Shown: in pieces, positions 24,770-33,679 of the stretch
Position numbering within the stretch: position 1 is the stretch's first letter
Layout of the letters: each line of letters starts with the position of its first letter
Source of the DNA: JAFKFH01 sp017307375
GTDB lineage: Bacteria > Pseudomonadota > Alphaproteobacteria > Ferrovibrionales > Ferrovibrionaceae
Assembly: GCA_965229335.1 (NCBI GenBank)
Contig: OZ245874.1
Coordinates: 186,001-250,000 of the forward strand
DNA: 64,000 bases
Reading direction: 5' to 3'
The notes under the pieces: generated by a model
The model's input: only the letters and a program-made list of their open reading frames with translations
The model's database searches: none
What the model was told of the DNA's origin: nothing
Translations under genes and position numbers: made by a program

Positions 24770-25903
24770 ATGGCCGATCAAGCCTATCGCCGCGTCGTCG
24801 TCCTGACGGCGACGCTGTTTCTTTCCTATCTCGCCGTCGCGATGTCGCTGCCGGCGGTCTCGTTGCATGTCGTCCGCGATCTCGGCCTCGGCAACGCCGA
24901 GGGCGGGCTGGCCGTCGGCATCGCCTTCCTGTCGACGATTCTGACCCGCGCCCATGCCGGCGCCCTGGCCGACCGCCGGGGCGGCAAGGCCTGCATGGCG
25001 GCGGGCCTCGTGCTCTACGCGGTGGCCGGCGCGGCCTGCCTGGCCGCCGACGACTATGTCATCCTGGTCGCCGGCCGGTTGCTGCTCGGCCTCGGCGAAA
25101 GCCTCGCGATGGTCGGCATGATCGCCTGGGCGATCGGGCTGATGGGTCCGACGCGGTCCGGCAAGGTGATGTCGCTGATCGGCATCGGCATGTACGGCGC
25201 CTTCGCCGCCGGCGGGCCGCTCGGCCTGGCGCTGATGGACCGGCTGGGTTTCGGCGGGCTGATGGCCGTCTGCACCGCGCTGCCGCTGGTCGGGCTGGCC
25301 GCCATCCTGCCGCTGGCAGGCGTCGCGCCGCAGGCCGGGCCCCGGGCCTCGTTCTGGACGATCATCGGGCTGATCTGGCGGCCGGGCGCGGCCGTCGGCC
25401 TGCAGGGCGTCGGCTTTGCCGCGCTGGGTGCGTTCTTCACGCTCTATCTCGTCAGCCGCGGCTGGCCCCATGCCGGGCTCGGCCTGACCTGCTTTGGCGC
25501 CGGCTTCGTCATCGTCCGCCTGGTGTGCGGCAACCTGCCCGACCGCCTGGGCGGCGTGCCCGTGGCGGTCGTCTCGCTGGCCGTCGAGGCCTGCGGCCAG
25601 TATCTGCTGTGGCTGGCGCCCGCGCCGTGGGCGGCGCTGGCCGGCGCGCTGCTGACCGGGCTGGGCTGCTCGATGGTGTTTCCCGCGATGGGCGCCGAGG
25701 TGGTCAAGCGGGTGCCGCCGCAGCTGCGCGGCACCGCGGTCGGCGGCTTCGCGGCGTTCCAGGATCTGGCGTACGGCGCCACCGGGCCGCTGGTCGGGCT
25801 GCTGGCGGACCATGCCGGGTACGCCGATGTGTTCCTGGTCGGCGGACTCTGCGCCACGCTGGGATTGTGGCTGGCCAGCGGAGCCGGCCGGATCAGGAAC
25901 TGA
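24770..25903 (+). CDS. MFS transporter (arabinose efflux permease-like)
   Basis: 377 residues, twelve predicted membrane segments. MFS signature positions are visible: GALADRRGGKACMAAGLVLYAVAG in loop 2-3 (the DRxGGK motif), GRLLLGLGESLAMVG, and the mid-protein equivalent GNLPDRLGG. It belongs to the short sugar-efflux/YfcJ-like group. ATG 24770 is chosen because CGGAG lies 10 bases upstream; an earlier in-frame ATG at 24725 would run through the stem-loop. Substrate unknown. About 100 bases after the methyltransferase gene, possibly in the same TetR-controlled unit. Confidence 0.85.
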   Translation: MADQAYRRVVVLTATLFLSYLAVAMSLPAVSLHVVRDLGLGNAEGGLAVGIAFLSTILTRAHAGALADRRGGKACMAAGLVLYAVAGAACLAADDYVILVAGRLLLGLGESLAMVGMIAWAIGLMGPTRSGKVMSLIGIGMYGAFAAGGPLGLALMDRLGFGGLMAVCTALPLVGLAAILPLAGVAPQAGPRASFWTIIGLIWRPGAAVGLQGVGFAALGAFFTLYLVSRGWPHAGLGLTCFGAGFVIVRLVCGNLPDRLGGVPVAVVSLAVEACGQYLLWLAPAPWAALAGALLTGLGCSMVFPAMGAEVVKRVPPQLRGTAVGGFAAFQDLAYGATGPLVGLLADHAGYADVFLVGGLCATLGLWLASGAGRIRN

Positions 25904-25974
25904 GCCAGACCCGGTCGGCGGCGATCATGTCCCGCCGGCCGGATCGAACGGCATCGACGCCACCTGGAGCAGCG

Positions 25975-26241
25975 CTACTCCCCGGGTGCCAGCGTCTTCA
26001 ACGCCAGGGCATGGATCGGACCCGCCAGTTCGGCGGCCAGCACGTCATAGACCAGACGCTGGCGGGCGACCCGGTTCAGGCCGGCGAAGCGGGCCGAGAC
26101 CAGTTCGACGCGGAAATGGCTTTCGCCACCCGGGCGATGACCGGCATGGCCGGCATGGAGATGCGACTGATCCTCAATGACGAGGCGTTCCGGCGCGAAA
26201 GCCTGGGTAAGTTTGGTCTCGATGGCCGAGGCAACCGACAT
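25975..26241 (-). CDS. BolA family protein
   Basis: 88 residues, a complete BolA-like fold: IETKLTQAFAPERLVIEDQSHLHAGHAGHRPGGESHFRVELVSARFAG, then RVARQRLVYDVLA and PIHALALKT. The His in SHLHAGHAG and the C-terminal HAL are the residues that in BolA/Grx pairs share an Fe-S cluster. It likely works with a monothiol glutaredoxin in Fe-S trafficking or as a transcription modulator. It is transcribed away from the rhamnose operon; 197 bases separate the two starts. The 71 bases between MFS and BolA genes show nothing notable. Confidence 0.88.
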   Translation of the reverse strand: MSVASAIETKLTQAFAPERLVIEDQSHLHAGHAGHRPGGESHFRVELVSARFAGLNRVARQRLVYDVLAAELAGPIHALALKTLAPGE

Positions 26242-26438
26242 GATGGAACTCCAGACGACAGTTCAGCTTTTAGCAGGCGAGTGCGGCGCAAATGCCACGG
26301 GGGCCGACGTAAGATAGAGCACACAGGGCCGGCGTACTTGCCAGGGTAGGGGTGATTTGCTAACCATCGCGCCACAATTTTCAAGGATTTCGCGCTGCAA
26401 AACGGCGGCGCCGGCTGGTTTTCGAGGGGACGCCTGTC

Positions 26439-27002
26439 ATGGAAGTGGTGGCGCTGGAACTGCCTGAGGTCAAGTTGGTGACGCCGCGTCGTTTCCACGA
26501 CAACCGCGGCTATTTCTACGAGGCGTGGAGCGCCAAGGCATTCGCGGCCGCCGGCCTCGATTTCGACTTCGTGCAGGACAACGTTTCGATGTCCAAGCGG
26601 CGCGGTACCGTGCGCGGCCTGCATTTCCAGCTCCACCCCAATGCACAGGCCAAGCTGGTCTCGGTGCTGCGCGGCGCCATCCTCGACGTCGCGGTCGACA
26701 TCCGCGTCGGCTCGCCGACCTATGGTCGCCATGTCGCCGCCGAGTTGTCGGCCGAGAACGGCAGCGCCCTGATGGTTCCGGCCGGTTTCGCCCACGGCTT
26801 CGTCACCCTGGTCGACGACACCATCGCCACCTACAAGGTGAATGCGCCCTATTCCCAGCCCGACGATCGCGGGATCTATTGGGCCGATCCGGCCCTCGGC
26901 ATCGACTGGCCGATCAAGGAAGCCGAGGCCGAGATGTCGGACAAGGACAAGCTGCTGCCGCGGCTGGCCGACCTGCCGACCTGCTTCACCTACGGCGCCT
27001 GA
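26439..27002 (+). CDS. rfbC: dTDP-4-dehydrorhamnose 3,5-epimerase
   Basis: 187 residues, the standard RmlC length and cupin fold. The stretches DNRGYFYEAWS, VSMSKRRGTVRGLHFQLHP (catalytic His in GLHFQ), VLRGAILDVAVDIR and VPAGFAHGFVTL are the family signature. It makes dTDP-4-keto-L-rhamnose from the 4-keto-6-deoxyglucose nucleotide in the cytoplasm. First gene of a four-gene dTDP-L-rhamnose operon. AGGGGA precedes the ATG. The 197-base upstream region shared with BolA presumably holds the promoter, but I see no convincing -35/-10 pair. Confidence 0.94.
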   Translation: MEVVALELPEVKLVTPRRFHDNRGYFYEAWSAKAFAAAGLDFDFVQDNVSMSKRRGTVRGLHFQLHPNAQAKLVSVLRGAILDVAVDIRVGSPTYGRHVAAELSAENGSALMVPAGFAHGFVTLVDDTIATYKVNAPYSQPDDRGIYWADPALGIDWPIKEAEAEMSDKDKLLPRLADLPTCFTYGA

Positions 27003-27038
27003 ACGGCGCCGCCAGCTACCACATAAGGAAGTCGACTG

Positions 27039-28112
27039 ATGAAGATCCTGGTGACCGGTGGTGCGGGTTTCATCGGCGGGGCGCTGGTGCGCCACCTGAT
27101 CGCCGATACGGATGTCTCGGTCGTCAATCTCGACAAGCTGACCTACGCCGCCAACCTGGCGTCGCTGGCCCCGGTCGCCAACAGCCCGCGCTACGTCTTC
27201 GAGCAGGCCGACATCTGCGACCGGCCCGCGGTCGAGCGGATCCTGCAGGCCCATCGGCCGGACGCAATCATGCATCTGGCGGCGGAAAGCCATGTCGACC
27301 GCTCGATCGACGGCGCCGCGGCCTTCATCCAGACCAACATCGTTGGGACCTTCACGCTGCTCGAAGCGGCGCGCGACTACTGGCGCGGCCTGGAGCCGGC
27401 GCAGGCCGAAGCCTTCCGCTTCCACCACATCTCGACCGACGAGGTCTACGGCTCGCTGCCGCCGGTCGGGCTGTTCCGCGAGGACACGTCCTACGATCCG
27501 CGCTCGCCCTATTCGGCGTCCAAGGCGGCATCCGACCACCTGGTCTCGGCCTGGCATCACACCTACGGCCTGCCGGTGGTGATGACCAACTGCTCGAACA
27601 ATTACGGGCCCTACCACTTCCCCGAGAAGCTGATCCCGCTGATCATCCTGAATGCGCTCGAGGGCAAGCGCCTGCCGGTCTATGGCCGCGGCGACAATAT
27701 CCGCGACTGGCTGCATGTCGAAGATCACGTCCGGGCGCTGTATCAGGTCGTCACCCGCGGCCGGGTCGGGCAGAGCTACAACATCGGCGGCAACAACGAG
27801 CGCACCAATCTCGAGATCGTCCACGCGATCTGCGACCTGCTGGACGAGATGGTGCCCGGCAACCCGCATCGCCCGCATCGCCAGCTGATCGAGTTCGTCG
27901 CCGATCGCCCCGGCCACGACCAGCGCTATGCGATCGATGCCGGCAAGATCAAGCGCGAGCTGGGCTGGTCGCCGACGCACACGGTCGAGAGCGGCCTGCG
28001 CCAGACCGTCCAGTGGTATCTCGACAACCGCGACTGGTGGGAGCCGATCCGGCGCGGCAACTATGCCGGCCAGCGCCTCGGCCTGTCCACCGGCGCCGCG
28101 GCCAAGGCGTGA
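27039..28112 (+). CDS. rfbB: dTDP-glucose 4,6-dehydratase
   Basis: 357 residues, extended short-chain dehydrogenase. NAD site GGAGFIGGALV (7-17), ISTDEVYGSL, the YSASKAASDHL catalytic Tyr/Lys pair, and TNCSNNYGPYHFPEKLIPL and YNIGGNNERTN, which identify RmlB specifically. It converts dTDP-glucose to dTDP-4-keto-6-deoxyglucose. The gene follows rfbC by 36 bases, with AAGGAAG before the ATG. Its stop overlaps the GTG of rfbD. Confidence 0.95.
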   Translation: MKILVTGGAGFIGGALVRHLIADTDVSVVNLDKLTYAANLASLAPVANSPRYVFEQADICDRPAVERILQAHRPDAIMHLAAESHVDRSIDGAAAFIQTNIVGTFTLLEAARDYWRGLEPAQAEAFRFHHISTDEVYGSLPPVGLFREDTSYDPRSPYSASKAASDHLVSAWHHTYGLPVVMTNCSNNYGPYHFPEKLIPLIILNALEGKRLPVYGRGDNIRDWLHVEDHVRALYQVVTRGRVGQSYNIGGNNERTNLEIVHAICDLLDEMVPGNPHRPHRQLIEFVADRPGHDQRYAIDAGKIKRELGWSPTHTVESGLRQTVQWYLDNRDWWEPIRRGNYAGQRLGLSTGAAAKA

Positions 28113-28984
28113 AGACGGTCCTGGTCGTCGGCGAGACCGGCCAGCTTGCGCGCGAGCTGGCCCGTGCCGCCTGGGCCCCGGGGGTCGAGGTGACCTTCGC
28201 CGGACGCGACATCATCGATCTGGCGCGGCCCGAGACGGCAACCGCGGTCGTCGCGGCGATGAAACCCGGCGTGGTGGTCAATGCGGCCGCCTATACCGCC
28301 GTCGACAAGGCGGAAAGCGATGCGGATCAGGCCTTCCTGGTCAACCGCGACGGCCCCGCCGCCCTGGCCCGCGCGGCCGCCGCGGTCGGCGCACCGCTGA
28401 TCCACGTCTCGACCGACTACGTCTTCGACGGCACCAAGGACGGCGCCTATACCGAGGACGATCCGGTCGCCCCGGTGTCGGTCTACGGCCGTTCGAAGGA
28501 GGCCGGCGAGCGCGCGGTGCGCGAGGCCGCCGAGCGCCATGTCATCCTGCGCACCGCCTGGGTCTACAGCCCGTTCGGCAACAATTTCGTGAAGACGATG
28601 CTGCGCCTGGGGGCCGAGCGCGAAGAACTGCGCGTCGTCGCCGACCAGCGCGGCTGCCCGACGGCCGCGGCCGACATCGCCGCCGCCATCGTGCGCCTGG
28701 CCGGGGCCGACCATGGCTGGGGCACCTACCACTACAGTGGCGCCGGCCCCACCACCTGGCACGGCTTCGCCGAGGCGATCTTCGCCGGTGCGGCGGCCCG
28801 CGGCGCCAAGGTGCCGGCGCGCGTGACCGCCATCGGCACCGCCGACTATCCGACGCCGGCGGTGCGGCCGGCGAATTCGGTGCTCGACTGCAGCAGGATC
28901 GACCGCGTCCATGGCATCGTGGCGCGCAACTGGCGGGAGGCGCTGGAAGACTGCCTCGACGCCCTGATTGGACCGAGGACTTGA
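28109..28984 (+). CDS. rfbD: dTDP-4-dehydrorhamnose reductase
   Basis: 291 residues from a GTG that overlaps the rfbB stop (GTGA). Nucleotide site VVGETGQLARELA near the start, then NAAAYTAVDKAESD, STDYVFDGTKDGAYTEDD, the YGRSKEAGE Tyr/Lys pair and RTAWVYSPFGNNFVKTM, all RmlD hallmarks. It reduces dTDP-4-keto-L-rhamnose to dTDP-L-rhamnose with NAD(P)H. Two bases separate it from rfbA. Confidence 0.94.
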   Translation: MKTVLVVGETGQLARELARAAWAPGVEVTFAGRDIIDLARPETATAVVAAMKPGVVVNAAAYTAVDKAESDADQAFLVNRDGPAALARAAAAVGAPLIHVSTDYVFDGTKDGAYTEDDPVAPVSVYGRSKEAGERAVREAAERHVILRTAWVYSPFGNNFVKTMLRLGAEREELRVVADQRGCPTAAADIAAAIVRLAGADHGWGTYHYSGAGPTTWHGFAEAIFAGAAARGAKVPARVTAIGTADYPTPAVRPANSVLDCSRIDRVHGIVARNWREALEDCLDALIGPRT

Positions 28985-28986
28985 CG

Positions 28987-29868
28987 ATGAAGGGCATCAT
29001 CCTGGCCGGTGGCTCCGGCACGCGGCTCTATCCGGTGACCTATGCGGTCTCCAAGCAGCTGCTGCCGGTCTATGACAAGCCGATGATCTATTATCCGCTG
29101 TCGACCCTGATGCTGGCCGGCATCCGCGACATCCTGATCATCACCACGCCCGACGACGCCCCGGCCTTCCAGCGGGCGCTGGGCGACGGCTCGAACTGGG
29201 GCATCAATCTCAATTACGCCGTCCAGCCCAAGCCCGAGGGCCTGGCCCAGGCCTTCATCATCGGCCGCCAGTTCGTCGGCAACAGCGCCTGCGCCCTGGT
29301 CCTCGGCGACAACATCTTCTATGGCCACGGCCTCAGCCAGATGCTCGAGGATGCGGCGGTGGCCCGCGACGGCGCGACCGTCTTCGCCTACTGGGTCGAA
29401 GATCCGGAACGCTACGGCATCGTCACGTTCGACCAGGGCGGCCAGGCCGTCAAGATCGAGGAGAAGCCGAAGGCACCGACCTCGAACTGGGCCGTCACCG
29501 GCCTCTATTTCTACGACAACGACGTCTGCGACATCGCCGCGGCGGTCAAGCCCTCGCCGCGCGGCGAGCTCGAGATCACCGATGTGAACGCCGAGTATCT
29601 GCGGCGCGGCAAGCTGAAGGTGGCCCGCATGGGCCGCGGCTTCGCCTGGTTCGATACCGGCACCCATGCCTCGCTGCTGCAGGCGGGCGAATTCGTCCAC
29701 ACGATCGAGGCCCGCCAGGGTCTCAAGATCGCCTGCCTGGAAGAGATCGCCTTCCGCAAGGGCTTCATCGACGCCGAAGGCCTCGTCCGCGCCGCCGCGC
29801 CGCTGGCCAAGACGTCCTACGGCGCCTATCTGCTGCGGCTGGCCCAGGGCGAGCGGATCGGCGAGTAG
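28987..29868 (+). CDS. rfbA: Glucose-1-phosphate thymidylyltransferase
   Basis: 293 residues of the RmlA type. The nucleotide-binding GGSGTRLYPVT and catalytic Lys region SKQLLPVYDKPMIYYPLSTLMLAGI are at the N-terminus; QPKPEGLAQAFIIG, LGDNIFYG and GRGFAWFDTGTH follow. It activates glucose-1-phosphate to dTDP-glucose, the first step of the pathway. Last of the rfbCBDA set, so the window contains the full route to dTDP-L-rhamnose. The glycosyltransferase gene starts 52 bases later. Confidence 0.95.
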   Translation: MKGIILAGGSGTRLYPVTYAVSKQLLPVYDKPMIYYPLSTLMLAGIRDILIITTPDDAPAFQRALGDGSNWGINLNYAVQPKPEGLAQAFIIGRQFVGNSACALVLGDNIFYGHGLSQMLEDAAVARDGATVFAYWVEDPERYGIVTFDQGGQAVKIEEKPKAPTSNWAVTGLYFYDNDVCDIAAAVKPSPRGELEITDVNAEYLRRGKLKVARMGRGFAWFDTGTHASLLQAGEFVHTIEARQGLKIACLEEIAFRKGFIDAEGLVRAAAPLAKTSYGAYLLRLAQGERIGE

Positions 29869-29920
29869 TGCCCGGGCGCAAGGCCTGCGCCGCGCTGTCG
29901 GGCCACGACCGAGGCCCGCG

Positions 29921-32503
29921 ATGAACCCGCCGCCGCGCATCCTGCGCGGCTGGCGCAAGGCGGTCGCGGCCCTGCCGCAGGCCGACGATTCGGCCCTGCT
30001 GGCATTGGCCGCGCTCTGCCTCGAACGGCTCCGTCCGGCCGTCATCGCGGCCCCCGGGGCCGATGGCGATCTCGCCGCCGCGCTGCGCGGATTGAGCGCG
30101 ATGCTTGCGCCCGATTGCCGGCTTGAAACCGGTCTTGCCCCGTCGGGGCCGGTCGAGCTGCTGATCGTCGATCTCCGCCGCCCGGAAACCCTGCCGCCCC
30201 AGATGCCGGTCGCCGGCATCACCATCGCCGCCGGCCTCGCCGGCGAAACCCTGGACGACGAGGGGCGCCGGGCCTGGCGGGGCCTCGGCGACGGGCGCGC
30301 GGCCGCGATCCTGCCGCTGGCCGGCGGCATCGGCCTGGTCGCCGGCGGGCCGGCGCCACCACCGGCGCTGGCCGCGCTGTTCAAGCCGATGGGAGTCGAG
30401 CGGACCGCGCTTCTCGAAGTGCTCGGCGGTACCGCCGCATCGCGGCGCGACGCGCGGCTGCGCGACATGCTGGAGCGGCTGTCGCTGCTGATCGCGGCCG
30501 ACCCCAATCTGCAGCCGCATGGTCACAGCCTCGCGCGCCAGCTGGCCGCGCGGGCCGACGCGCCGCTCGACGGTGCCGATCCGGCCGCGCTGGAAGACGT
30601 GATCGCGCTGCTCGACCAGGCCCTGGCCGAGGTCGAGGGGCAGGTCGCCCACAGCCGGTCGGCCTTCGGCGCGCTGAGCCGGCCGCTAAATCCCTACGAT
30701 ATCTATGGCTGGAGCGCGGTCCGCTTCGCCAATCTGACCGCGCGGCTGATCATCCGCCTGTCCGACGCCGCGGCGCCATCGGGCAGCCGGCGCCGGCAGT
30801 TGGCGGCGGTGCCGCTGCGCCTGGTGCGCGGTGTCCGCAATCGCGGCATCCGCGCGGTAATCTCCGACCGTATCGATTTCGCCCTGGCGCGCTGGCGCGC
30901 CTGGCGCCGGCTGGGGCTGCGGGCCAAGGAACTGGTTCCCGCCGCCGCAACCGCCGGCGAGCCGCCGGAATACGATGCCTGGCTGCGGCGCCATCCCGAC
31001 GACCCCGCCGGGCCGACCGCCGCCGAGATCGCGCAGGGTCCGCGCATCAGCCTGATCCTGCCGGTCTACAAGATCCCGCATGCGGTGCTGCGGCGCACGA
31101 TCGACAGCATCCTCGACCAGGCGTGGCCGAAATGGCAGCTCTGTCTGGCGCTGGCCGATCACGGCAATGCGGCCAACCAGCATCTGCTCGAGGAACTGGC
31201 AGCGACGGACGAACGCGTCGTGCTGACCGTCATGCCGCGCAACCTGGGGATCTCCGGCAACTCCAACGCCGCATTCCGACTGGCCGACGGCGATTTCGTC
31301 GCGCTGATCGACCATGACGACGAGATCGGTCGCGGCGCCCTGCTGGCCGTGGCCCGCGCAGCCCTGGGCGCGCCCGAGATCGATTTCTGGTATACCGACC
31401 GCGATATCGTCACCGGGCTGGGCGAATACCGCATCCACCCGTTCTTCAAGCCGGACTGGAGCCCGGAAATGCTCCTGTCGGCCAATTACCTGACGCATTT
31501 CAACGTCTTCCGGCGCGAACTGCTCGATCGCATCGGCGGCTGGGATCCGGCGACCGACGGGGCCCAGGACTGGGACATCTTCATCCGCATCGCCGAGATC
31601 ACGACGCGGATCCGGCGGGTGCCCGGCATCTTCTACCACTGGCGGATGATCGAGGGATCGTCGTCGACCAACGTGATGGCCAAGCCCTATGTGCCCGCCG
31701 CCCAGCGACGGGTGGTGCAGGGGCATCTGGATCGCCGCGGCCTTGCCGCGGTCGCCGAACCCCACGCCAAGAGCGGGTTCCATATCGCCTGGTCGCCGCC
31801 GCCGCCGTCGGCGCTGGTGCTGGTGCTCGATCCGCAGGGCAGCGCCGGCGCGGAACGCTGCGCCGCGGTGGCGGCGATGGTCGAGCCCGGCGTGGCCGAG
31901 GCGTCGATTGCGGTGGCCCCCATCGCCGGCGCGGCACCGGCGGCATCGATGCGCACGGCGCTTGCCGAATCCCAGGCAGAATACGTCCTGGTGCTGTCGA
32001 CGGCCATCGAGCGGCTGTCGGACGATTTCCTGCGCGAGCAGGTGGGCTGGCTTGCCAATATCGCCGAGATCGCCTTCGTCACCGCCCTGAGCTTCGATCC
32101 CGGCGGCCGGGTCGTCGAAGCCGGGCTGGTCGTGGACGCGGCTGGCCATGGGCACCCGTTGCTGCGCGGCGAGCCGATGGTCTGTTCGAGCTATCTCGGC
32201 AGCCCGTCCTGGTACCGCAACGTCAGGGCGGCAAGCCCGCTGGCGGTCTCGTTCCGCCGGACCGAGCTTCTTGCCGCGCTGGACGAGGTCCCGGAAAACA
32301 ACGAGGTGCAGGACTGGTTTGTGGCCCTGTGCCGGGCGGTCGGTGAAAGCCGGGGACGCCGCGGCCTGGTCAATCCGCATAGCCTCGCCTGGCTGCGGGC
32401 CGAGGCCAGTCCGCCGCTGCCCCCGTTCGATCCGAGCGTCGGGGCCGATCCCTATTTCCACCCGGCGCTCGGCAGCGTCGTGCCGCTGAGCCTCGGCGGC
32501 TGA
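29921..32503 (+). CDS. Large GT2-family glycosyltransferase
   Basis: 860 residues. The first 360 have no recognised domain but contain an Ala-rich section and a short LLIVDLRRPE segment. From about 375 a GT-A glycosyltransferase family 2 domain begins (PRISLILPVYKIPHAVLRRTIDSIL), with the metal-binding DHDDEIGRG and the later GAQDWDIFIRIAE. The C-terminal part (about 630-860) resembles a second, degenerate nucleotide-sugar domain. Placed directly after the dTDP-rhamnose genes, it probably transfers a sugar, perhaps rhamnose, into surface polysaccharide. No membrane segment is seen. Specificity is inferred from position only. Confidence 0.8.
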   Translation: MNPPPRILRGWRKAVAALPQADDSALLALAALCLERLRPAVIAAPGADGDLAAALRGLSAMLAPDCRLETGLAPSGPVELLIVDLRRPETLPPQMPVAGITIAAGLAGETLDDEGRRAWRGLGDGRAAAILPLAGGIGLVAGGPAPPPALAALFKPMGVERTALLEVLGGTAASRRDARLRDMLERLSLLIAADPNLQPHGHSLARQLAARADAPLDGADPAALEDVIALLDQALAEVEGQVAHSRSAFGALSRPLNPYDIYGWSAVRFANLTARLIIRLSDAAAPSGSRRRQLAAVPLRLVRGVRNRGIRAVISDRIDFALARWRAWRRLGLRAKELVPAAATAGEPPEYDAWLRRHPDDPAGPTAAEIAQGPRISLILPVYKIPHAVLRRTIDSILDQAWPKWQLCLALADHGNAANQHLLEELAATDERVVLTVMPRNLGISGNSNAAFRLADGDFVALIDHDDEIGRGALLAVARAALGAPEIDFWYTDRDIVTGLGEYRIHPFFKPDWSPEMLLSANYLTHFNVFRRELLDRIGGWDPATDGAQDWDIFIRIAEITTRIRRVPGIFYHWRMIEGSSSTNVMAKPYVPAAQRRVVQGHLDRRGLAAVAEPHAKSGFHIAWSPPPPSALVLVLDPQGSAGAERCAAVAAMVEPGVAEASIAVAPIAGAAPAASMRTALAESQAEYVLVLSTAIERLSDDFLREQVGWLANIAEIAFVTALSFDPGGRVVEAGLVVDAAGHGHPLLRGEPMVCSSYLGSPSWYRNVRAASPLAVSFRRTELLAALDEVPENNEVQDWFVALCRAVGESRGRRGLVNPHSLAWLRAEASPPLPPFDPSVGADPYFHPALGSVVPLSLGG

Positions 32504-32509
32504 CGCCGG

Positions 32510-32683
32510 TCAGAAGGCGAGATAGACGACGATCATCGCCGCAATGGCCAAACCGAGCGAAATGGCGAGAATGTAGCGGACGCGGCCGGTCTTCTCGGCC
32601 TGGCGGGCCTCGGTGGGCGGCAGGACGGTGTGGCCGGCAACATCCTGCGGCGCCTGCGGATGCGGGCGTGGCTGGGCATTCAT
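32510..32683 (-). CDS. 57-residue single-span membrane protein
   Basis: Begins MNAQPRPHPQAPQDVAGH and ends with one membrane helix (ILAISLGLAIAAMIVVYLAF). ATG 32683 is chosen because GAAGGGAAG lies about 9 bases upstream; a longer frame from TTG 32701 would start before that ribosome site. A soluble Pro/Gln-rich N-terminus and C-terminal anchor suggest a tail-anchored inner-membrane protein. I do not recognise a family. Divergent from rpmH and convergent with the glycosyltransferase (6-base gap). Confidence 0.65.
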   Translation of the reverse strand: MNAQPRPHPQAPQDVAGHTVLPPTEARQAEKTGRVRYILAISLGLAIAAMIVVYLAF

Positions 32684-32791
32684 CGATCTGCTTCCCTTCA
32701 ATTTGTGTGGCAGAGGAGCCGTCCTCGATAGAACCGGCGCATGTCGGGCTGGTTCCGCATCGGCAAACCCGAGGAAATCCGCCCGATTGCG

Positions 32792-32820
32792 TTGACTCGC
32801 CGGGCGGCCTTGCGTATAAG
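32792..32820 (+). promoter_or_regulatory. rpmH promoter
   Basis: TTGACT at 32792-32797 and TATAAG at 32815-32820 with exactly 17 bases between them, a near-consensus housekeeping promoter. Transcription would start near 32827, giving a leader of about 50 bases before the rpmH GTG. It likely drives rpmH, rnpA and the genes that follow. Confidence 0.8.
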
Positions 32821-32879
32821 CCGCAAGACTTTTTTCCGGCCGGGCGATGTCGCCCCGCCGTAATCATGGAGTATTGACC

Positions 32880-33014
32880 GTGAAGCGGACCTATCAACCG
32901 AGCCGACTGGTGCGCAAGCGCCGCCACGGCTTCCGCGCCCGCATGGCGACCGTCGGCGGCCAGGTGGTGCTGAAGCGTCGTCGCGCCAAGGGCCGCAAGC
33001 GCCTCTCCGCCTAA
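32880..33014 (+). CDS. rpmH: 50S ribosomal protein L34
   Basis: 44 residues, the canonical L34 length: starts MKRTYQPSRLVRKRRHGFRA and ends RRRAKGRKRLSA. Highly basic rRNA-binding protein of the large subunit. The start is GTG at 32880. It is followed by rnpA, the nearly universal bacterial gene order, and preceded by a near-consensus promoter. Confidence 0.96.
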   Translation: MKRTYQPSRLVRKRRHGFRARMATVGGQVVLKRRRAKGRKRLSA

Positions 33015-33042
33015 GGACCCGGCCCTGCGTGCCGGAGCCGCA

Positions 33043-33417
33043 GTGACCGCCGATCTCGGCCGCCTCAAGCGGCGGGCGGAGTATCTGCGTGTCGCCGGCA
33101 CGAAGGTTAAGGCCGTGATGCCCGGGGTGATCCTGCAGGCCGCGCCGGCGCAAGACGCCGATGCGGCGATGGCGGAATCGCCACGGAGCAGCCTGCGGCT
33201 GGGCTTTACCTGCAGCCGCAAGGTCGGCAACGCGGTGGCGCGCAACCGTGCCCGGCGCCGACTGAAGGCGCTTGCGGCGGAAATCTTTCCCGCCCATGCC
33301 GCACGCGGCCGGGACTATGTCCTGATCGGCCGGGAGGCCACGGTCGCGCGCGATTTCGCGAGCCTGCGCCGCGATGTCGAAGGCGGGCTCAAGCGCCTCG
33401 GCCTCTGGCGGGGATAG
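33043..33417 (+). CDS. rnpA: Ribonuclease P protein component
   Basis: 124 residues with the RnpA signature RLGFTCSRKVGNAVARNRARRRLKA in the middle (the RNR motif) and an N-terminal LKRRAEYLRVAGTKVK. It binds the RNase P RNA for 5' maturation of tRNAs. A loop of about 15 extra residues (QAAPAQDADAAMAES) is inserted before the central strand, compared with short RnpA proteins. Starts at GTG 33043, 28 bases after rpmH, in the same operon. Confidence 0.94.
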   Translation: MTADLGRLKRRAEYLRVAGTKVKAVMPGVILQAAPAQDADAAMAESPRSSLRLGFTCSRKVGNAVARNRARRRLKALAAEIFPAHAARGRDYVLIGREATVARDFASLRRDVEGGLKRLGLWRG

Positions 33418-33428
33418 GGATTCCGGGC

Positions 33429-33665
33429 ATGTCGACGGCTGCCCAGCTCCTCAGCCTGCCGATCAAGGCCTATCGCTACGCCCTGTCGCCCATGCTGGGC
33501 GTCAACTGCCGTTACGTCCCGAGTTGCTCGGAATACGCGCTCGAGGCTCTGGCGCGCCACGGCGCGGCCAGGGGCGGCTATCTCACGCTGCGACGGCTGT
33601 GCCGCTGCCATCCGTTCGGCGGCCACGGCTATGACCCGGTGCCCGCGCCGATCCCCCGGCGCTGA
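33429..33665 (+). CDS. yidD: Membrane protein insertion efficiency factor YidD
   Basis: 78 residues with the family pattern: IKAYRYALSPMLGVNCRYVPSCSEYALEAL, then GGYLTLRRLCRCHPFGGHGYDPVP. The invariant cysteines are in CRYVPSCSEYA and RRLCRCHPF. Membrane-associated helper of YidC-dependent insertion. Lies 11 bases after rnpA and 14 before yidC, the usual operon order. Confidence 0.94.
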   Translation: MSTAAQLLSLPIKAYRYALSPMLGVNCRYVPSCSEYALEALARHGAARGGYLTLRRLCRCHPFGGHGYDPVPAPIPRR

Positions 33666-33679
33666 CGAGGTTTCCTTCG

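Noticed and set aside
29875..29891. GGCGCA/TGCGCC hairpin after rfbA
   Set aside because: Short stem without a T-run and only 52 bases before the glycosyltransferase gene; a terminator is not supported.
32808..32836. CTTGCG/CGCAAG hairpin followed by a T-run near rpmH
   Set aside because: It overlaps the -10 of the rpmH promoter and no plus-strand transcript is expected to need termination there; probably coincidental.
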